Shown in pieces: positions 36,196 through 44,590 of a stretch of 64,000 bases of DNA. Every line of letters begins with the position of its first letter. Position 1 is the stretch's first letter. The DNA is from Moraxella porci DSM 25326 (GTDB lineage: Bacteria > Pseudomonadota > Gammaproteobacteria > Pseudomonadales > Moraxellaceae), in contig NZ_MUYV01000005.1 of NCBI RefSeq assembly GCF_002014855.1, forward strand, positions 124,001-188,000. Reading direction: 5' to 3'. The notes beneath the pieces were generated by a model. The model was not told the origin of the DNA. It saw nothing but the letters and a program-made list of their open reading frames with translations, and did not search any database. A program made the translations under genes and the position numbers.

Positions 36196-36846
36196 CTAAG
36201 GCATGACTGAAAAATGATCGCCAATCAGCATCTTATAGCCGCCCATGACAAACCCAAGCATCGTGGTGATGAGGATAATTTTTTTGCGATGATGACTAAA
36301 TTCAGGCACAAAAGCAAAGGCATACAGTGCAAAACCGACACTGGCATGAGCAGCAGGAAAGCATTTGGCAGGTAGGCCCAAAATCATACTTTGTATCAAA
36401 GAAACATAAGGCAAATCCCCACCAAACACATCAAGACTGACAGGACAAGCGACATGAGTCACCGCCTTTGCTATTCCAACCACCAATGGCGTACTCACAA
36501 GTGCCAAGCTTAAATACGCCAAAGAGTGTGTGGATAGATGGCGACAAGGATAAAACACGCCAAACTGCCGCTTGAGCTTTCTGACCAGATAAGCTGCGAT
36601 GATATAAATCTCTAAAGCAATCAAAAGGTATTTTGGTGCAGTATAGAAAATGATAAATAAAGCCGTATTTTGCTTATCAATCAGCCACTGCCCATCGCCT
36701 TGATATGCCAACCTAGCCAGTGACAGATCGATCATACTATGCTCAATAAACAGCGAGGTGACCACCAATAGCACCAGCATGATCCAGATGCTGACCATCA
36801 GATTACGCGTAGTTATGGCTGTATTAGAAGATGAACGATGGAGCAT
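36196..36846 (-). CDS. PAP2 superfamily phosphatase, probably frameshifted near its C-terminus
   Basis: This is a membrane-embedded acid phosphatase-like protein that normally dephosphorylates lipid pyrophosphates or phosphatidic acids. Motifs 1-2 are THVACPVSLD and KCFPAAHASVGFAL, and motif 3 begins GGYKMLIGDHF. The protein then ends abruptly with SVMP, missing the final helix; the lost part is present in another frame (see 36119-36195). It is the neighbour downstream of the mcr-like eptA, the same order as mcr-1-pap2 on resistance plasmids. The 216-residue product retains the motif-3 histidine but probably folds poorly. A sequencing error in the T run is the main alternative. Confidence 0.8.
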   Translation of the reverse strand: MLHRSSSNTAITTRNLMVSIWIMLVLLVVTSLFIEHSMIDLSLARLAYQGDGQWLIDKQNTALFIIFYTAPKYLLIALEIYIIAAYLVRKLKRQFGVFYPCRHLSTHSLAYLSLALVSTPLVVGIAKAVTHVACPVSLDVFGGDLPYVSLIQSMILGLPAKCFPAAHASVGFALYAFAFVPEFSHHRKKIILITTMLGFVMGGYKMLIGDHFSVMP

Positions 36847-36894
36847 GGAACACCTTGATCAACAAAATTAATAAAATGATTAAAATTCAATGAC

Positions 36895-38517
36895 TTATTC
36901 GATAAACATCGCTTGGTTTTCCGTCGCTTTGGTCTTGACATCAAATAAACGCAGCAAAGTCGGCGTGATGGCATCATGAGTTAATGGTGCTTGATTGCTT
37001 ACTGCATGGATGGCTGGGTTTGCTGTCCATAAAAATGCAGCAACATGCTTTTGAGCTTTGGGAGCAAAGGTGTTTGGCATACCATGCAAATACACGCCAT
37101 TTTCACCCAAGCTTTCACCGTGGTCGGATACATACAATAGGGTGACATCATGGCTGGCTTGATGTGTTTTTAGCCAATCGATGGTTTGTTTTAAAAAGTC
37201 ATCGGTTGCCACCAAGGCATTGTCATAGGCGTTGATTACATGGCTGGTATCGCATTTGGCCAGATCGTTATCACGGCAGACGGGCGTAAATTTTTCAAAG
37301 GCTTCATTATAGCGTTTATAATAAGCTGGCCCGTGGTTGCCCATTTGATGCAGCACGATCAGCACATCTTGATTGCTGTTTTTGGCGGTTTGTGCCACAT
37401 AGTCATCCAGTCCGATCAGCATGCCAATGTCGCGGCATTCTTGATGGGCGTTGGTGCACTCATGATTAAGATCAGAGGTTTTATAATTTTGATACAAATC
37501 GGCAGGGAGCTTATCCATCACACCTTTGGAATCCGAATTATTATCACGCCACAGAACATTCACACCCAAGCGATGCAAGGTATCTAGGCTGTTCTCATGA
37601 TAATTGGCGGTATCAACATTATAGTCATCTGCACCCAAATAGCTGAACATGCAAGGTACAGAATATGCGGTTGATGTCCCACAGGATATGACATTTTTAA
37701 AACTGGTCAGATGATCCATGCTGGATAACTGCACAAAAGTGTCTTTTGAATAGCCGTTTAATGACACATGATCAGCGCGAGCCGTCTCACCGACCACCAT
37801 TACAATAAGCTTAGGTTTTCGTTGGGTGCTTGTAGTGGTCTGCGCAGCATCTTTGGCATGATAAGTTAGGTCTTTTGGAGCGGTAGCTTTTTTATATTCG
37901 ATGCTGGCAAGCTTGCCGACGGCATAGATTGGCATGGCAGGATTGGTATAAGAACGCAGCGGTTTATGCTCTCTAAAAAAGCTGGCAAAAGCCTCGCTAA
38001 AGCTTAAAATCGGCACCAAAATCAAACCTAGGCTCAATAATAAATATCCTAATCTTTGAAATGCGTTGGTTTTAAAATTGGCAAAATGAACTGGCAGCTT
38101 TAAAATCAGTAAACTTGGTAACACGCCCAATAACAGTATGCGCACCAAAAAGCCTAAGTTAAGTAGATCTTTGGTTTCGCTGCTGTCGGTTTGTAGAGCG
38201 TTTTGTAGCATATTGGTGTCATACACCGTGCCATAAGTGTCGGTAAAATAACTGGTGATGGCGGCAACCATGATCATAAAGATCAAAACAAATTTTAGCG
38301 TATATCGATAGCTAAACAAGCCAATCACAAGTGCTAAAACACCGCATAACACCACTGTCAATGAAGCAACAAATAACAAATGATCTGCAATGGGATAAAC
38401 CAAAACCACCTGCTTAAAAAAAGTAACATTGGCACTAATGGTTAAAAATACGGCGACAATCAGCATTAGTAAATATGGGTTGATTGAGCGGTGTTTTGGG
38501 TGAAGGAAGTTAAGCAT
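36895..38517 (-). CDS. eptA: Lipid A phosphoethanolamine transferase, MCR-1/MCR-2-like
   Basis: This inner-membrane enzyme transfers phosphoethanolamine to lipid A and so lowers polymyxin binding. Five N-terminal helices precede a periplasmic alkaline-phosphatase-fold domain. From the ATG at 38517 it has 540 residues, against 541 for MCR-1. The catalytic set is complete: E244 (GETARADH), T283 nucleophile (SCGTSTAYSVPC), K331, H395 (QMGNHGPAY), and D465, H466, H478 (YVSDHGESLGENGVYLHG). Cysteine pairs 279/289, 353/361 and 414/422 match the three MCR disulfides. Long stretches such as SYFTDTYGTVYDTNMLQNAL and WRDNNSDSKGVMDKLP agree with MCR-1 as remembered. The TTG at 38538 is rejected. No insertion sequence flanks it, so it appears chromosomal and native. 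Confidence 0.95.
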   Translation of the reverse strand: MLNFLHPKHRSINPYLLMLIVAVFLTISANVTFFKQVVLVYPIADHLLFVASLTVVLCGVLALVIGLFSYRYTLKFVLIFMIMVAAITSYFTDTYGTVYDTNMLQNALQTDSSETKDLLNLGFLVRILLLGVLPSLLILKLPVHFANFKTNAFQRLGYLLLSLGLILVPILSFSEAFASFFREHKPLRSYTNPAMPIYAVGKLASIEYKKATAPKDLTYHAKDAAQTTTSTQRKPKLIVMVVGETARADHVSLNGYSKDTFVQLSSMDHLTSFKNVISCGTSTAYSVPCMFSYLGADDYNVDTANYHENSLDTLHRLGVNVLWRDNNSDSKGVMDKLPADLYQNYKTSDLNHECTNAHQECRDIGMLIGLDDYVAQTAKNSNQDVLIVLHQMGNHGPAYYKRYNEAFEKFTPVCRDNDLAKCDTSHVINAYDNALVATDDFLKQTIDWLKTHQASHDVTLLYVSDHGESLGENGVYLHGMPNTFAPKAQKHVAAFLWTANPAIHAVSNQAPLTHDAITPTLLRLFDVKTKATENQAMFIE

Positions 38518-38531
38518 AAGACACCATGGGC

Positions 38532-38561
38532 GATCCAAAAAAAATTGGATGCATTATATCA
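38532..38561 (-). promoter_or_regulatory. Promoter and palindromic leader of the mcr-like eptA
   Basis: The minus strand has an extended -10, TGATATAAT (38561-38553). Immediately after it comes a 6-bp inverted repeat, ATCCAA/TTGGAT (38549-38532), covering the likely transcription start. It could be an operator or a 5' mRNA hairpin. No -35 hexamer is apparent. Confidence 0.5.
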
Positions 38562-38823
38562 CAGCTGCCTTAAATAAATGAAGCTTAAATTTATCTCAAA
38601 TGCGCAATAACTTTATGCCTAAAATCAGCCATCAATCATCGCAGTCAAGGATAGTCATGATAAAGCAGGCTCGGCGTATTTTGGGCGAGCATATCATCGG
38701 GTGTCGTCTGTCCAAGTCGGCTAGTGCATCAAACAGGGTGATGGCGATACCAATACCAAAGCATTATTGATTGTAGTATAATACAGTCTTTAATTATGAT
38801 AATTGAATTGGTGGAAGTTTGAT

Positions 38824-39717
38824 ATGTTTAAAAAATTCATGGCATGGATGCTGATTGCCTTGCCCTTATGTGCATCAGCCAATGACATTTTGCTATCAAA
38901 GGCAATATTTGATTTGGCACCTGTAGCGTGGCAGATGGAGGATGTGGCACAGGTGGATCGATCGCATTACCAAAAGCGGATGCTCACTTGGCAAACAGGA
39001 GGCGGTCAGGTGATGGTAGATGAGCATTATTTTGCCAAAGAGCCAGTATTTACTCAGCAGGATATCATCAGCTCTGAGTTGGGTGTGAATGAATTGGGAT
39101 TTTTATCAGCATTCGTCAAAGTCACCCCTCAAGCAGCCATACGCCAAGAAAAAGCCACCCAGCAAGCACTAAAATCAGATCGAGGCAGTGCACATCTTTC
39201 TATCGTGGATGAATCTTTTACCAAAGTATATGGTACATTGAGCTTGTATGTGCCAATCGATGGTGATGAGTTTGTGCTTAGCTTGACTGATCCACTGCTA
39301 TTATCCACGCATCAAAACTTACAGTTCGTGCTGTCTGAGTATGTCCCAACAGACGGCTATACGCTCAAAAGTATCACTCGCATTCCACCACCTGAATCCA
39401 TACAGCATCCAGTGTATGTTGCAGATTGGGGAATCAATCAAGACGACATCAAACAGCTCGCCATCATCAATCAAGGCGATATGTATGGCATCGGGTCGGG
39501 TGCCTATATGCTCGTAGCGACACTCAAGCCATCAGCGATCGCCAAAAAAGATGCGTTGATGTTTGATACCAGTGTGGGTTTGATGATTCATCATCCGCAC
39601 AAGTCGTTTTGGCATGATTTTGCACCAAGTTATGAAGTTCAGCTTGCTTTGCCGGATAATCAAATTGCCATTGCGATGAGTTTTGAGCCTTCTATACTGA
39701 CATCATTGTTTGAATAA
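38824..39717 (+). CDS. Hypothetical secreted or periplasmic protein
   Basis: The family is not recognised. The 297-residue product has a clear Sec signal peptide (MFKKFMAWMLIALPLCASA, cleaved about residue 19) and no further membrane segment, so it should be periplasmic or secreted. The mature protein is mostly beta-like, with GTLSLYVPIDGDEFVLSLTD, QNLQFVLSEYVPTDGYTLKS and GIGSGAYMLVATLKPSAIA. It has no cysteines in the mature part and no metal or catalytic motif that can be named. A TTG upstream in frame is rejected because GGTGGAAG is correctly spaced before the ATG at 38824. A TATAAT at 38777-38782 is a possible -10. It is divergent from eptA, and the two share a 300-bp intergenic region. 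Confidence 0.8.
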   Translation: MFKKFMAWMLIALPLCASANDILLSKAIFDLAPVAWQMEDVAQVDRSHYQKRMLTWQTGGGQVMVDEHYFAKEPVFTQQDIISSELGVNELGFLSAFVKVTPQAAIRQEKATQQALKSDRGSAHLSIVDESFTKVYGTLSLYVPIDGDEFVLSLTDPLLLSTHQNLQFVLSEYVPTDGYTLKSITRIPPPESIQHPVYVADWGINQDDIKQLAIINQGDMYGIGSGAYMLVATLKPSAIAKKDALMFDTSVGLMIHHPHKSFWHDFAPSYEVQLALPDNQIAIAMSFEPSILTSLFE

Positions 39718-39748
39718 AATTATCCCCAGTGCTAGACTGGGGGTAATT
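39718..39748. terminator. Hairpin between convergent genes before argS
   Basis: A 12-bp stem (39718-39729 with 39737-39748, one T-G pair) encloses a 7-nt loop. It lacks a long T run but is well placed to end both the upstream plus-strand gene and argS. Confidence 0.6.
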
Positions 39749-39760
39749 ATCTGAATTAAT

Positions 39761-41488
39761 TTACATCTTCTCAACGGTCTTGATGCCAAGTAAATCAAGA
39801 CCTTGCTTAAGCGTCTTGGCGGTGAGATTGGCAAGCAGTAGGCGGCTGGTTTTGGTTGGCTCATCGGCTGTTAGGATTGGACAGGCTTCATAAAAGCCTG
39901 AGAACGCACCTGCCAGCTCAAACAGATATTGGCAGAGCAGATGTGGCAGTCCATCTTTGGCGACGGCGAGTAGCACTTCTTCGAACTGCAATAATTTCAC
40001 CGCCAAAGCGCGCTCTTTATCATCAGTGATGCTGATTTGACCTGCAAGCGTATCGCCATCCACACCCGCTTTGGCAAAAATCGAGCGAATACGAGTATAA
40101 GCGTACTGCATATACGGAGCGGTGTTACCCTCGAACGACAGCATATTATCCCAATCAAACACATAGTCGGTATTGCGATTTTTTGACAAATCGGCATATT
40201 TGACCGCACCGATGGCGACAGCATCGATGACTGCTTGCTTTTTGGTATCATTAAGTTCGGTGTTTTTGTCATTGATTAAGACAGTAGCACGCTCGATGGC
40301 TTCATCTAGCAGGTCGTTTAATTTGACCGTGCCGCCAGTACGAGTCTTGAACGGCTTGCCGTCTTTGCCAAGCATCATCCCAAAGGTAAAATGCTCAAGG
40401 CTGAATGACTCAGGCACAAAGCCTGCCTTGCGAGTGATGAGCCATGCCTGTGCCATGTGCTGTGCTTGACGAGCGTCGGTAAAGACCAACGCACGATCGC
40501 CCTGCAAGGTCTCATAGCGGTATTTGGCAGCGGCGATGTCGGTGGTGGTATATAGATAGCCGCCGTCTTTTTTCTGGATGATGACGCCCATCGGCTCACC
40601 GTCTTTGTTTTTGAATTCATCCAAAAATACCACGACAGCACCATCATCTTCGACCGCAAGACCTTTGTCTTTGAGTGCTTGCACCACGACAGGCAGCATC
40701 GGATTGTATAGGCTTTCACCCATGACATCATCAGGTGTCAAAGTGACATTCATACGCTCATAAGTGGCTTGGCACTGCGTCATGGTGATATCGACAAGCT
40801 TACGCCACATACTTAAGCAGTACTCATCACCGCTTTGGAGTTTGACGACATAGTTACGAGATTTCTCGGCAAAGGCTTCATCATTATCATAATTTAGCTT
40901 AGCTTGACGATAAAACTCTTCGATGTCAGACAAATCCATATCGGTGGCGTTTTCGTTTTGCATCTTTTCAAGATAAGCAATCAACATACCAAACTGCGTA
41001 CCCCAGTCACCAACATGATTGGCACGAATCACGGTATTGCCTAGAAACTCAAGCGTACGCACGACGCTATCACCGATGATGGTGGAGCGTAGATGACCGA
41101 CGTGCATTTCTTTGGCGACATTTGGTGATGAATAGTCCACGACCACGCGCTGATGTTGGTTGGCATTCACACCCAGTTTGGCATCGCTATTGGCGACCGT
41201 AGTGCTATTTTCTATCCATTTATTATTTAAGAAAATATTGATAAATCCCGCACCAGCGATTTCTACTTTACTGGCGATATCGCTGATGTCTAGCACATCG
41301 ATGACGCTTTGGGCGAACTCACGAGGATTTTTGCCCAGTTTTTTGGCAGCGCCCATGATGCCATTGGCTTGATAATCGCCAAACTGTGGCTTGCCAGACT
41401 GACGCACGAGCGCTTGGACATTGCTGTCTGCACCTGCACTGATCATGGCTTGTGTGATTTTGTCATTTAAAAGTTGTTGAATATTCAT
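39761..41488 (-). CDS. argS: Arginyl-tRNA synthetase
   Basis: This class I synthetase charges tRNA-Arg. The N-terminal tRNA D-loop recognition domain ([15 protein letters not shown]) is followed by the HIGH-type motif [19 protein letters not shown]. The catalytic domain has [12 protein letters not shown] and [18 protein letters not shown] in place of KMSKS, as in many ArgRS. The anticodon-binding domain begins near [15 protein letters not shown]. The ORF continues 18 nt upstream, but the internal ATG at 41488 gives the canonical N-terminus (575 residues). The leader carries three ATTGG repeats on the plus strand (41514, 41524, 41535). Confidence 0.97.
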   Translation of the reverse strand: MNIQQLLNDKITQAMISAGADSNVQALVRQSGKPQFGDYQANGIMGAAKKLGKNPREFAQSVIDVLDISDIASKVEIAGAGFINIFLNNKWIENSTTVANSDAKLGVNANQHQRVVVDYSSPNVAKEMHVGHLRSTIIGDSVVRTLEFLGNTVIRANHVGDWGTQFGMLIAYLEKMQNENATDMDLSDIEEFYRQAKLNYDNDEAFAEKSRNYVVKLQSGDEYCLSMWRKLVDITMTQCQATYERMNVTLTPDDVMGESLYNPMLPVVVQALKDKGLAVEDDGAVVVFLDEFKNKDGEPMGVIIQKKDGGYLYTTTDIAAAKYRYETLQGDRALVFTDARQAQHMAQAWLITRKAGFVPESFSLEHFTFGMMLGKDGKPFKTRTGGTVKLNDLLDEAIERATVLINDKNTELNDTKKQAVIDAVAIGAVKYADLSKNRNTDYVFDWDNMLSFEGNTAPYMQYAYTRIRSIFAKAGVDGDTLAGQISITDDKERALAVKLLQFEEVLLAVAKDGLPHLLCQYLFELAGAFSGFYEACPILTADEPTKTSRLLLANLTAKTLKQGLDLLGIKTVEKM

Positions 41489-41557
41489 AATTTTATGCTT
41501 ATCCATAAAGAAAATTGGACGATATTGGATGATAATTGGTGAAATTTAAACCACAGT

Positions 41558-41566
41558 ATTTTAGCA
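41558..41566 (-). promoter_or_regulatory. Extended -10-like promoter of argS
   Basis: The minus strand reads TGCTAAAAT 70 nt upstream of argS, the same variant element as upstream of lolA. No -35 hexamer is evident. Confidence 0.4.
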
Positions 41567-41622
41567 AATTTTCCACAAAAAATCTTAGGCGATTGAGCAT
41601 GATTTGGGATAAATTAGCTGTA

Positions 41623-42267
41623 TTAACCAAAATACAGTCGATGAGCATAAATCGCCAGATTAAAGGCGATAAGCCACATGACTAATGCGATCAAGGCATC
41701 CAAGATCCGCCAAGTGATGGGCTTTTTGAATAATGGAATGAGTAGGCGTGCGCCATAACCCAAGCCAAAAAACCAACTGGCAGAAGCCAGCAGCGCGCCT
41801 GCCAAAAATAGCCAGCGCCCATCTGGGCTCAGTGTACTGGCAACCCCACCGATGATGACCACAGTGTCAAGATAGACATGCGGATTTAATAGCGTCAATG
41901 CCAGTGTGGTACCGATGGTGGCGGCTAGGGTGGTGGCTTTTGGGCTGGCGTCGATAGACAGTGCGCTATCGCCACGAAAGGCACTCATCAAAGCACGAAA
42001 GCCATATACGGTCAAAAACAGCGCGCCAACCAAAGCCAAGGCGATGGTGGCCATCACACTTTGCGCGATCAAAGATCCCATGCCGAGTACGCCGATGCTG
42101 ATGAGTATGAAATCGCACAAAAAGCAGGTGAGCACCACCCAAAACACATGGTTCTTTAGTAGGCCTTGTTTTAGTACATAAGCATTTTGGGCGCCGATGG
42201 CTACGATCAAGCCGCCAGAGACCAAAAAGCCTTGCACAAACACTGGGTTTAATACGCTGTAGGACAT
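41623..42267 (-). CDS. argO: LysE/ArgO family amino acid exporter
   Basis: This 214-residue inner-membrane exporter has six helices. The LysE/ArgO signature is GGLIVAIGAQNAYVLKQGLL near the N-terminus, with FLCDFILISIGVLG and ALTLLNPHVYLDTVVIIGG. Members export basic amino acids (arginine in E. coli ArgO, lysine in Corynebacterium LysE). It lies directly upstream of argS on the same strand, which favours arginine as substrate, though argS seems to have its own promoter. No divergent LysR-type regulator (ArgP/LysG) is next to it. Confidence 0.88.
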   Translation of the reverse strand: MSYSVLNPVFVQGFLVSGGLIVAIGAQNAYVLKQGLLKNHVFWVVLTCFLCDFILISIGVLGMGSLIAQSVMATIALALVGALFLTVYGFRALMSAFRGDSALSIDASPKATTLAATIGTTLALTLLNPHVYLDTVVIIGGVASTLSPDGRWLFLAGALLASASWFFGLGYGARLLIPLFKKPITWRILDALIALVMWLIAFNLAIYAHRLYFG

Positions 42268-42339
42268 GATGCCACCAAATCAAAAACAGTCTAAGCCAAA
42301 TTACCGTGCGTCAGTCACAGATGCTGCACAAACAGATAT

Positions 42340-42373
42340 AAAATCGCCCAAATCCAATGCGGACTTGGGCGAT
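42340..42373 (-). terminator. Terminator of the tRNA-Ser pair
   Basis: ATCGCCCAA (42343-42351) pairs with TTGGGCGAT (42365-42373), extended by TCC/GGA after one mismatch. On the minus strand it ends in TTTT. Confidence 0.75.
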
Positions 42374-42379
42374 CAATAA

Positions 42380-42470
42380 TGGCGGAAGCTGAGAGATTCG
42401 AACTCTCGGTGGGCTATAAACCCACGCCGGTTTTCAAGACCGGTGCATTCAACCGCTCTGCCAAGCTTCC
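42380..42470 (-). tRNA. tRNA-Ser (UGA), copy 2
   Basis: A 91-nt class II tRNA with encoded CCA has acceptor stem GGAAGCT/AGCTTCC and discriminator G. The anticodon loop is CTTGAAA (anticodon TGA) and the T arm is GAGAGTTCGAATCTCTC. It is identical in its mature sequence to the copy at 42511-42601, from which it is separated by 40 bp. Confidence 0.97.
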
Positions 42471-42510
42471 GTAAGCGGTATTCATCACAAGGATGATAAA
42501 ATCAGAATAA

Positions 42511-42601
42511 TGGCGGAAGCTGAGAGATTCGAACTCTCGGTGGGCTATAAACCCACGCCGGTTTTCAAGACCGGTGCATTCAACCGCTCTGCCAAGCTTC
42601 C
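42511..42601 (-). tRNA. tRNA-Ser (UGA), copy 1
   Basis: This is the promoter-proximal copy of the tandem pair, with the same class II structure, long variable arm, TGA anticodon and encoded CCA. It should read UCA and UCG (by wobble also other UCN) codons. Confidence 0.97.
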
Positions 42602-42611
42602 AATGCGTCAT

Positions 42612-42639
42612 ATTATAGCCTAAATTTTTATAAATGCAA
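42612..42639 (-). promoter_or_regulatory. Promoter of the tRNA-Ser pair
   Basis: On the minus strand TTGCAT (42639-42634) and TATAAT (42617-42612) are 16 nt apart, placing the transcription start just before the first tRNA. Confidence 0.7.
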
Positions 42640-42705
42640 GGATTTTTTTAGATGGGTGAATTTTTATGACAAATCAGCGAAAACGGTGAGCCAAGCTTGA
42701 TAACA

Positions 42706-43461
42706 TCATAAAAATAACTTTGGCTTGCGTCTTGGCGTGCTGATCTCTTCGATGCTGATCTCATCACTACTGCGGCAATTTGGCTGCGGTGCGATGATGT
42801 CGCGCGCCAAAGCTGCAATCTCATACAGTGTGCGACGGCTGTGAATGAGGTTATTGCTTGGCTGTGTCCAACTGGGGCGGATGTGCAGCCTAGCAGGCGC
42901 AGCGATGGTATCAATGCCAGAACGCGCAAACTGACGACGGGCGCGCGCCATGTGATAGCGATCAGTCACCAGATAAGCGGTGGTCGGCAACTCATGATGG
43001 GCAAGTAGCTTGGCGGTGAATGCGGCATTTTCACAAGTATTCATGCTGGCATTTTCGTTGATGATGACAGCGCGTGAGCGATTAAGATGTAAATTCAGAT
43101 AATCGCGTAGCCACGGAGACTCAGCACCACTGGTGATGATATTTAACGGTGAATCACGGTGCAGGGCGATGGCTTTATCGGCGCGGCTTTGGCTGTAGTG
43201 ATTTAAAACAATGTCGCCTTGTTGATCGCGCGTCAGTCCACCGCCTAAGATCACGATGCTACTGGCAGGCTGATCGATGCTGGGCAGTGTCAGCTTAGAA
43301 TAGGCAGACAACAAAGCCACACCAGCATCGGCAAATAAGGGGGTGAACACGCTTACAGTGACCACGCCTGCCAACAATGCAACACCGATCAATAGCCTAA
43401 TGGCGCTTCGTAGCATGCGACTGATGACAGATGGCTTAGATGCGTCAGTGATGGCTGCCAT
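42706..43461 (-). CDS. YdcF/SanA-type DUF218 domain protein
   Basis: This is an envelope protein of the DUF218 group. An N-terminal membrane anchor (LLIGVALLAGVVTVSVFTPLF) is followed by the Rossmann-like domain with SSIVILGGGLTRDQQG, NENASMNTCENAAFTAKLL and YLVTDRYHMARARRQF. E. coli relatives are linked to envelope integrity, but no reaction is established. The frame opens at 43503, deep inside murB. The ATG at 43461 (MAAITDAS) overlaps murB by 17 bp and is preferred; the exact start is uncertain. The overlap indicates an operon with murB. The C-terminal 20 residues are basic and poorly conserved. Confidence 0.82.
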   Translation of the reverse strand: MAAITDASKPSVISRMLRSAIRLLIGVALLAGVVTVSVFTPLFADAGVALLSAYSKLTLPSIDQPASSIVILGGGLTRDQQGDIVLNHYSQSRADKAIALHRDSPLNIITSGAESPWLRDYLNLHLNRSRAVIINENASMNTCENAAFTAKLLAHHELPTTAYLVTDRYHMARARRQFARSGIDTIAAPARLHIRPSWTQPSNNLIHSRRTLYEIAALARDIIAPQPNCRSSDEISIEEISTPRRKPKLFL

Positions 43462-44488
43462 CGCGATCAATCCATACAGGTTCGCGCACCAAGCGAATGC
43501 CAAATTTGGCCGCTACAGCATCGATGATGTGCTTGGCTGTAGCGGCGATGTCATTTTGGGTGGCGATCAGTGGGGCGTGATTGGTTAAGACCAAAGCCTG
43601 TTTGGTGTGTGTCAAGATCGGTGCGATGCCACCGCCTTTAAGTCCAGCTTGTTCGATGAGCCAACCTGCAGGGACTTTGACCATGCCATCAGCCATCGGA
43701 TAGTGCGGCATGGTGGGATATTGCTCGAGCAAGCTTTGGTATTGATCGGCAGAAATGATGGGATTTTGGAAAAATGATCCGCAATTTGGCAGCTGCTTTG
43801 GGTCGGGTAATTTGCTGTTGCGAATATCGATCACTGCATGATATACATCCATCGGTGTGATGCTTGATCGGCCATCTTGTGCGGCTAGGTCGGTGGCGTG
43901 GTTGTGCAGATCACCATAGTTGCTCATCGTCTTGGTGCTGTCTTTGTGCAGCTTTAGGGTGATGGCGGTGATCAAATAGCGATCAGGATCATCTTTAAAG
44001 ATGCTGTGACGATAAGCAAACTGGCACTGATCTTTGGTCAAGGTCTCAAAACGAGCGGTCTGCCATTCATATACGCGCACCGATACCAGTGCATCTTCTA
44101 GCTGCACACCATAAGCCCCGATATTTTGGACGGGAGCAGCGCCTGCCAAGCCTGGGATCAAGGCCAAGTTTTCCAGTCCATACCAACCTTGAGCAGTGCA
44201 ATAACTGACCAGATCGTGCCAGTTTTCACCTGCCATCACCTCTAGCGTGACACTGTCAGCATCTTCGGCGATGACTTTTTTGCCCATCATACGCGGCATC
44301 ACCACCGTCGCCTCGATGTGATGGGGCAAAAGCACATTGCTGCCGCCAGACAACACCATCCAAGGCGCTGCCAGTTGTAATGATGGCAATACCGATTCAT
44401 CATCGATGATGATGGCGGTAGCGGCTGTGGCACTGAGCGCCATGGTATTCAAGGCGGACAGGTCGTAATTGTGATGGGTGTGAATCAT
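43445..44488 (-). CDS. murB: UDP-N-acetylenolpyruvoylglucosamine reductase
   Basis: This FAD-dependent enzyme of peptidoglycan synthesis reduces UDP-GlcNAc-enolpyruvate to UDP-MurNAc with NADPH. FAD contacts are in WMVLSGGSNVLL and ENLALIPGLAGAAPVQNIGAYG; the catalytic serine is in NCGSFFQNP and a glutamate in GWLIEQAGLKGGG. The insertion and C-terminal IRLVREPVWID mark the type I (E. coli) form. It has 347 residues. A good promoter stands 31 nt upstream. Confidence 0.96.
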   Translation of the reverse strand: MIHTHHNYDLSALNTMALSATAATAIIIDDESVLPSLQLAAPWMVLSGGSNVLLPHHIEATVVMPRMMGKKVIAEDADSVTLEVMAGENWHDLVSYCTAQGWYGLENLALIPGLAGAAPVQNIGAYGVQLEDALVSVRVYEWQTARFETLTKDQCQFAYRHSIFKDDPDRYLITAITLKLHKDSTKTMSNYGDLHNHATDLAAQDGRSSITPMDVYHAVIDIRNSKLPDPKQLPNCGSFFQNPIISADQYQSLLEQYPTMPHYPMADGMVKVPAGWLIEQAGLKGGGIAPILTHTKQALVLTNHAPLIATQNDIAATAKHIIDAVAAKFGIRLVREPVWIDRDGSHH

Positions 44489-44518
44489 TGGCGACTTAGA
44501 TTAGTTGAAAATGAGTGC

Positions 44519-44548
44519 ATTATAGCGACTACAAGCTTGGCAAGTCAA
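44519..44548 (-). promoter_or_regulatory. Promoter of murB
   Basis: On the minus strand TTGACT (44548-44543), an 18-nt spacer and TATAAT (44524-44519) lie 30 nt before the start codon. Confidence 0.65.
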
Positions 44549-44590
44549 TCGATAAAGCCATCATTGGGACAGCGGCTTATCAGATTTATT

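Noticed and set aside
35300..38800. Transposon ends or insertion sequences around the mcr-like gene
   Set aside because: No transposase frame or terminal inverted repeats were found; the flanks are ordinary chromosomal genes.
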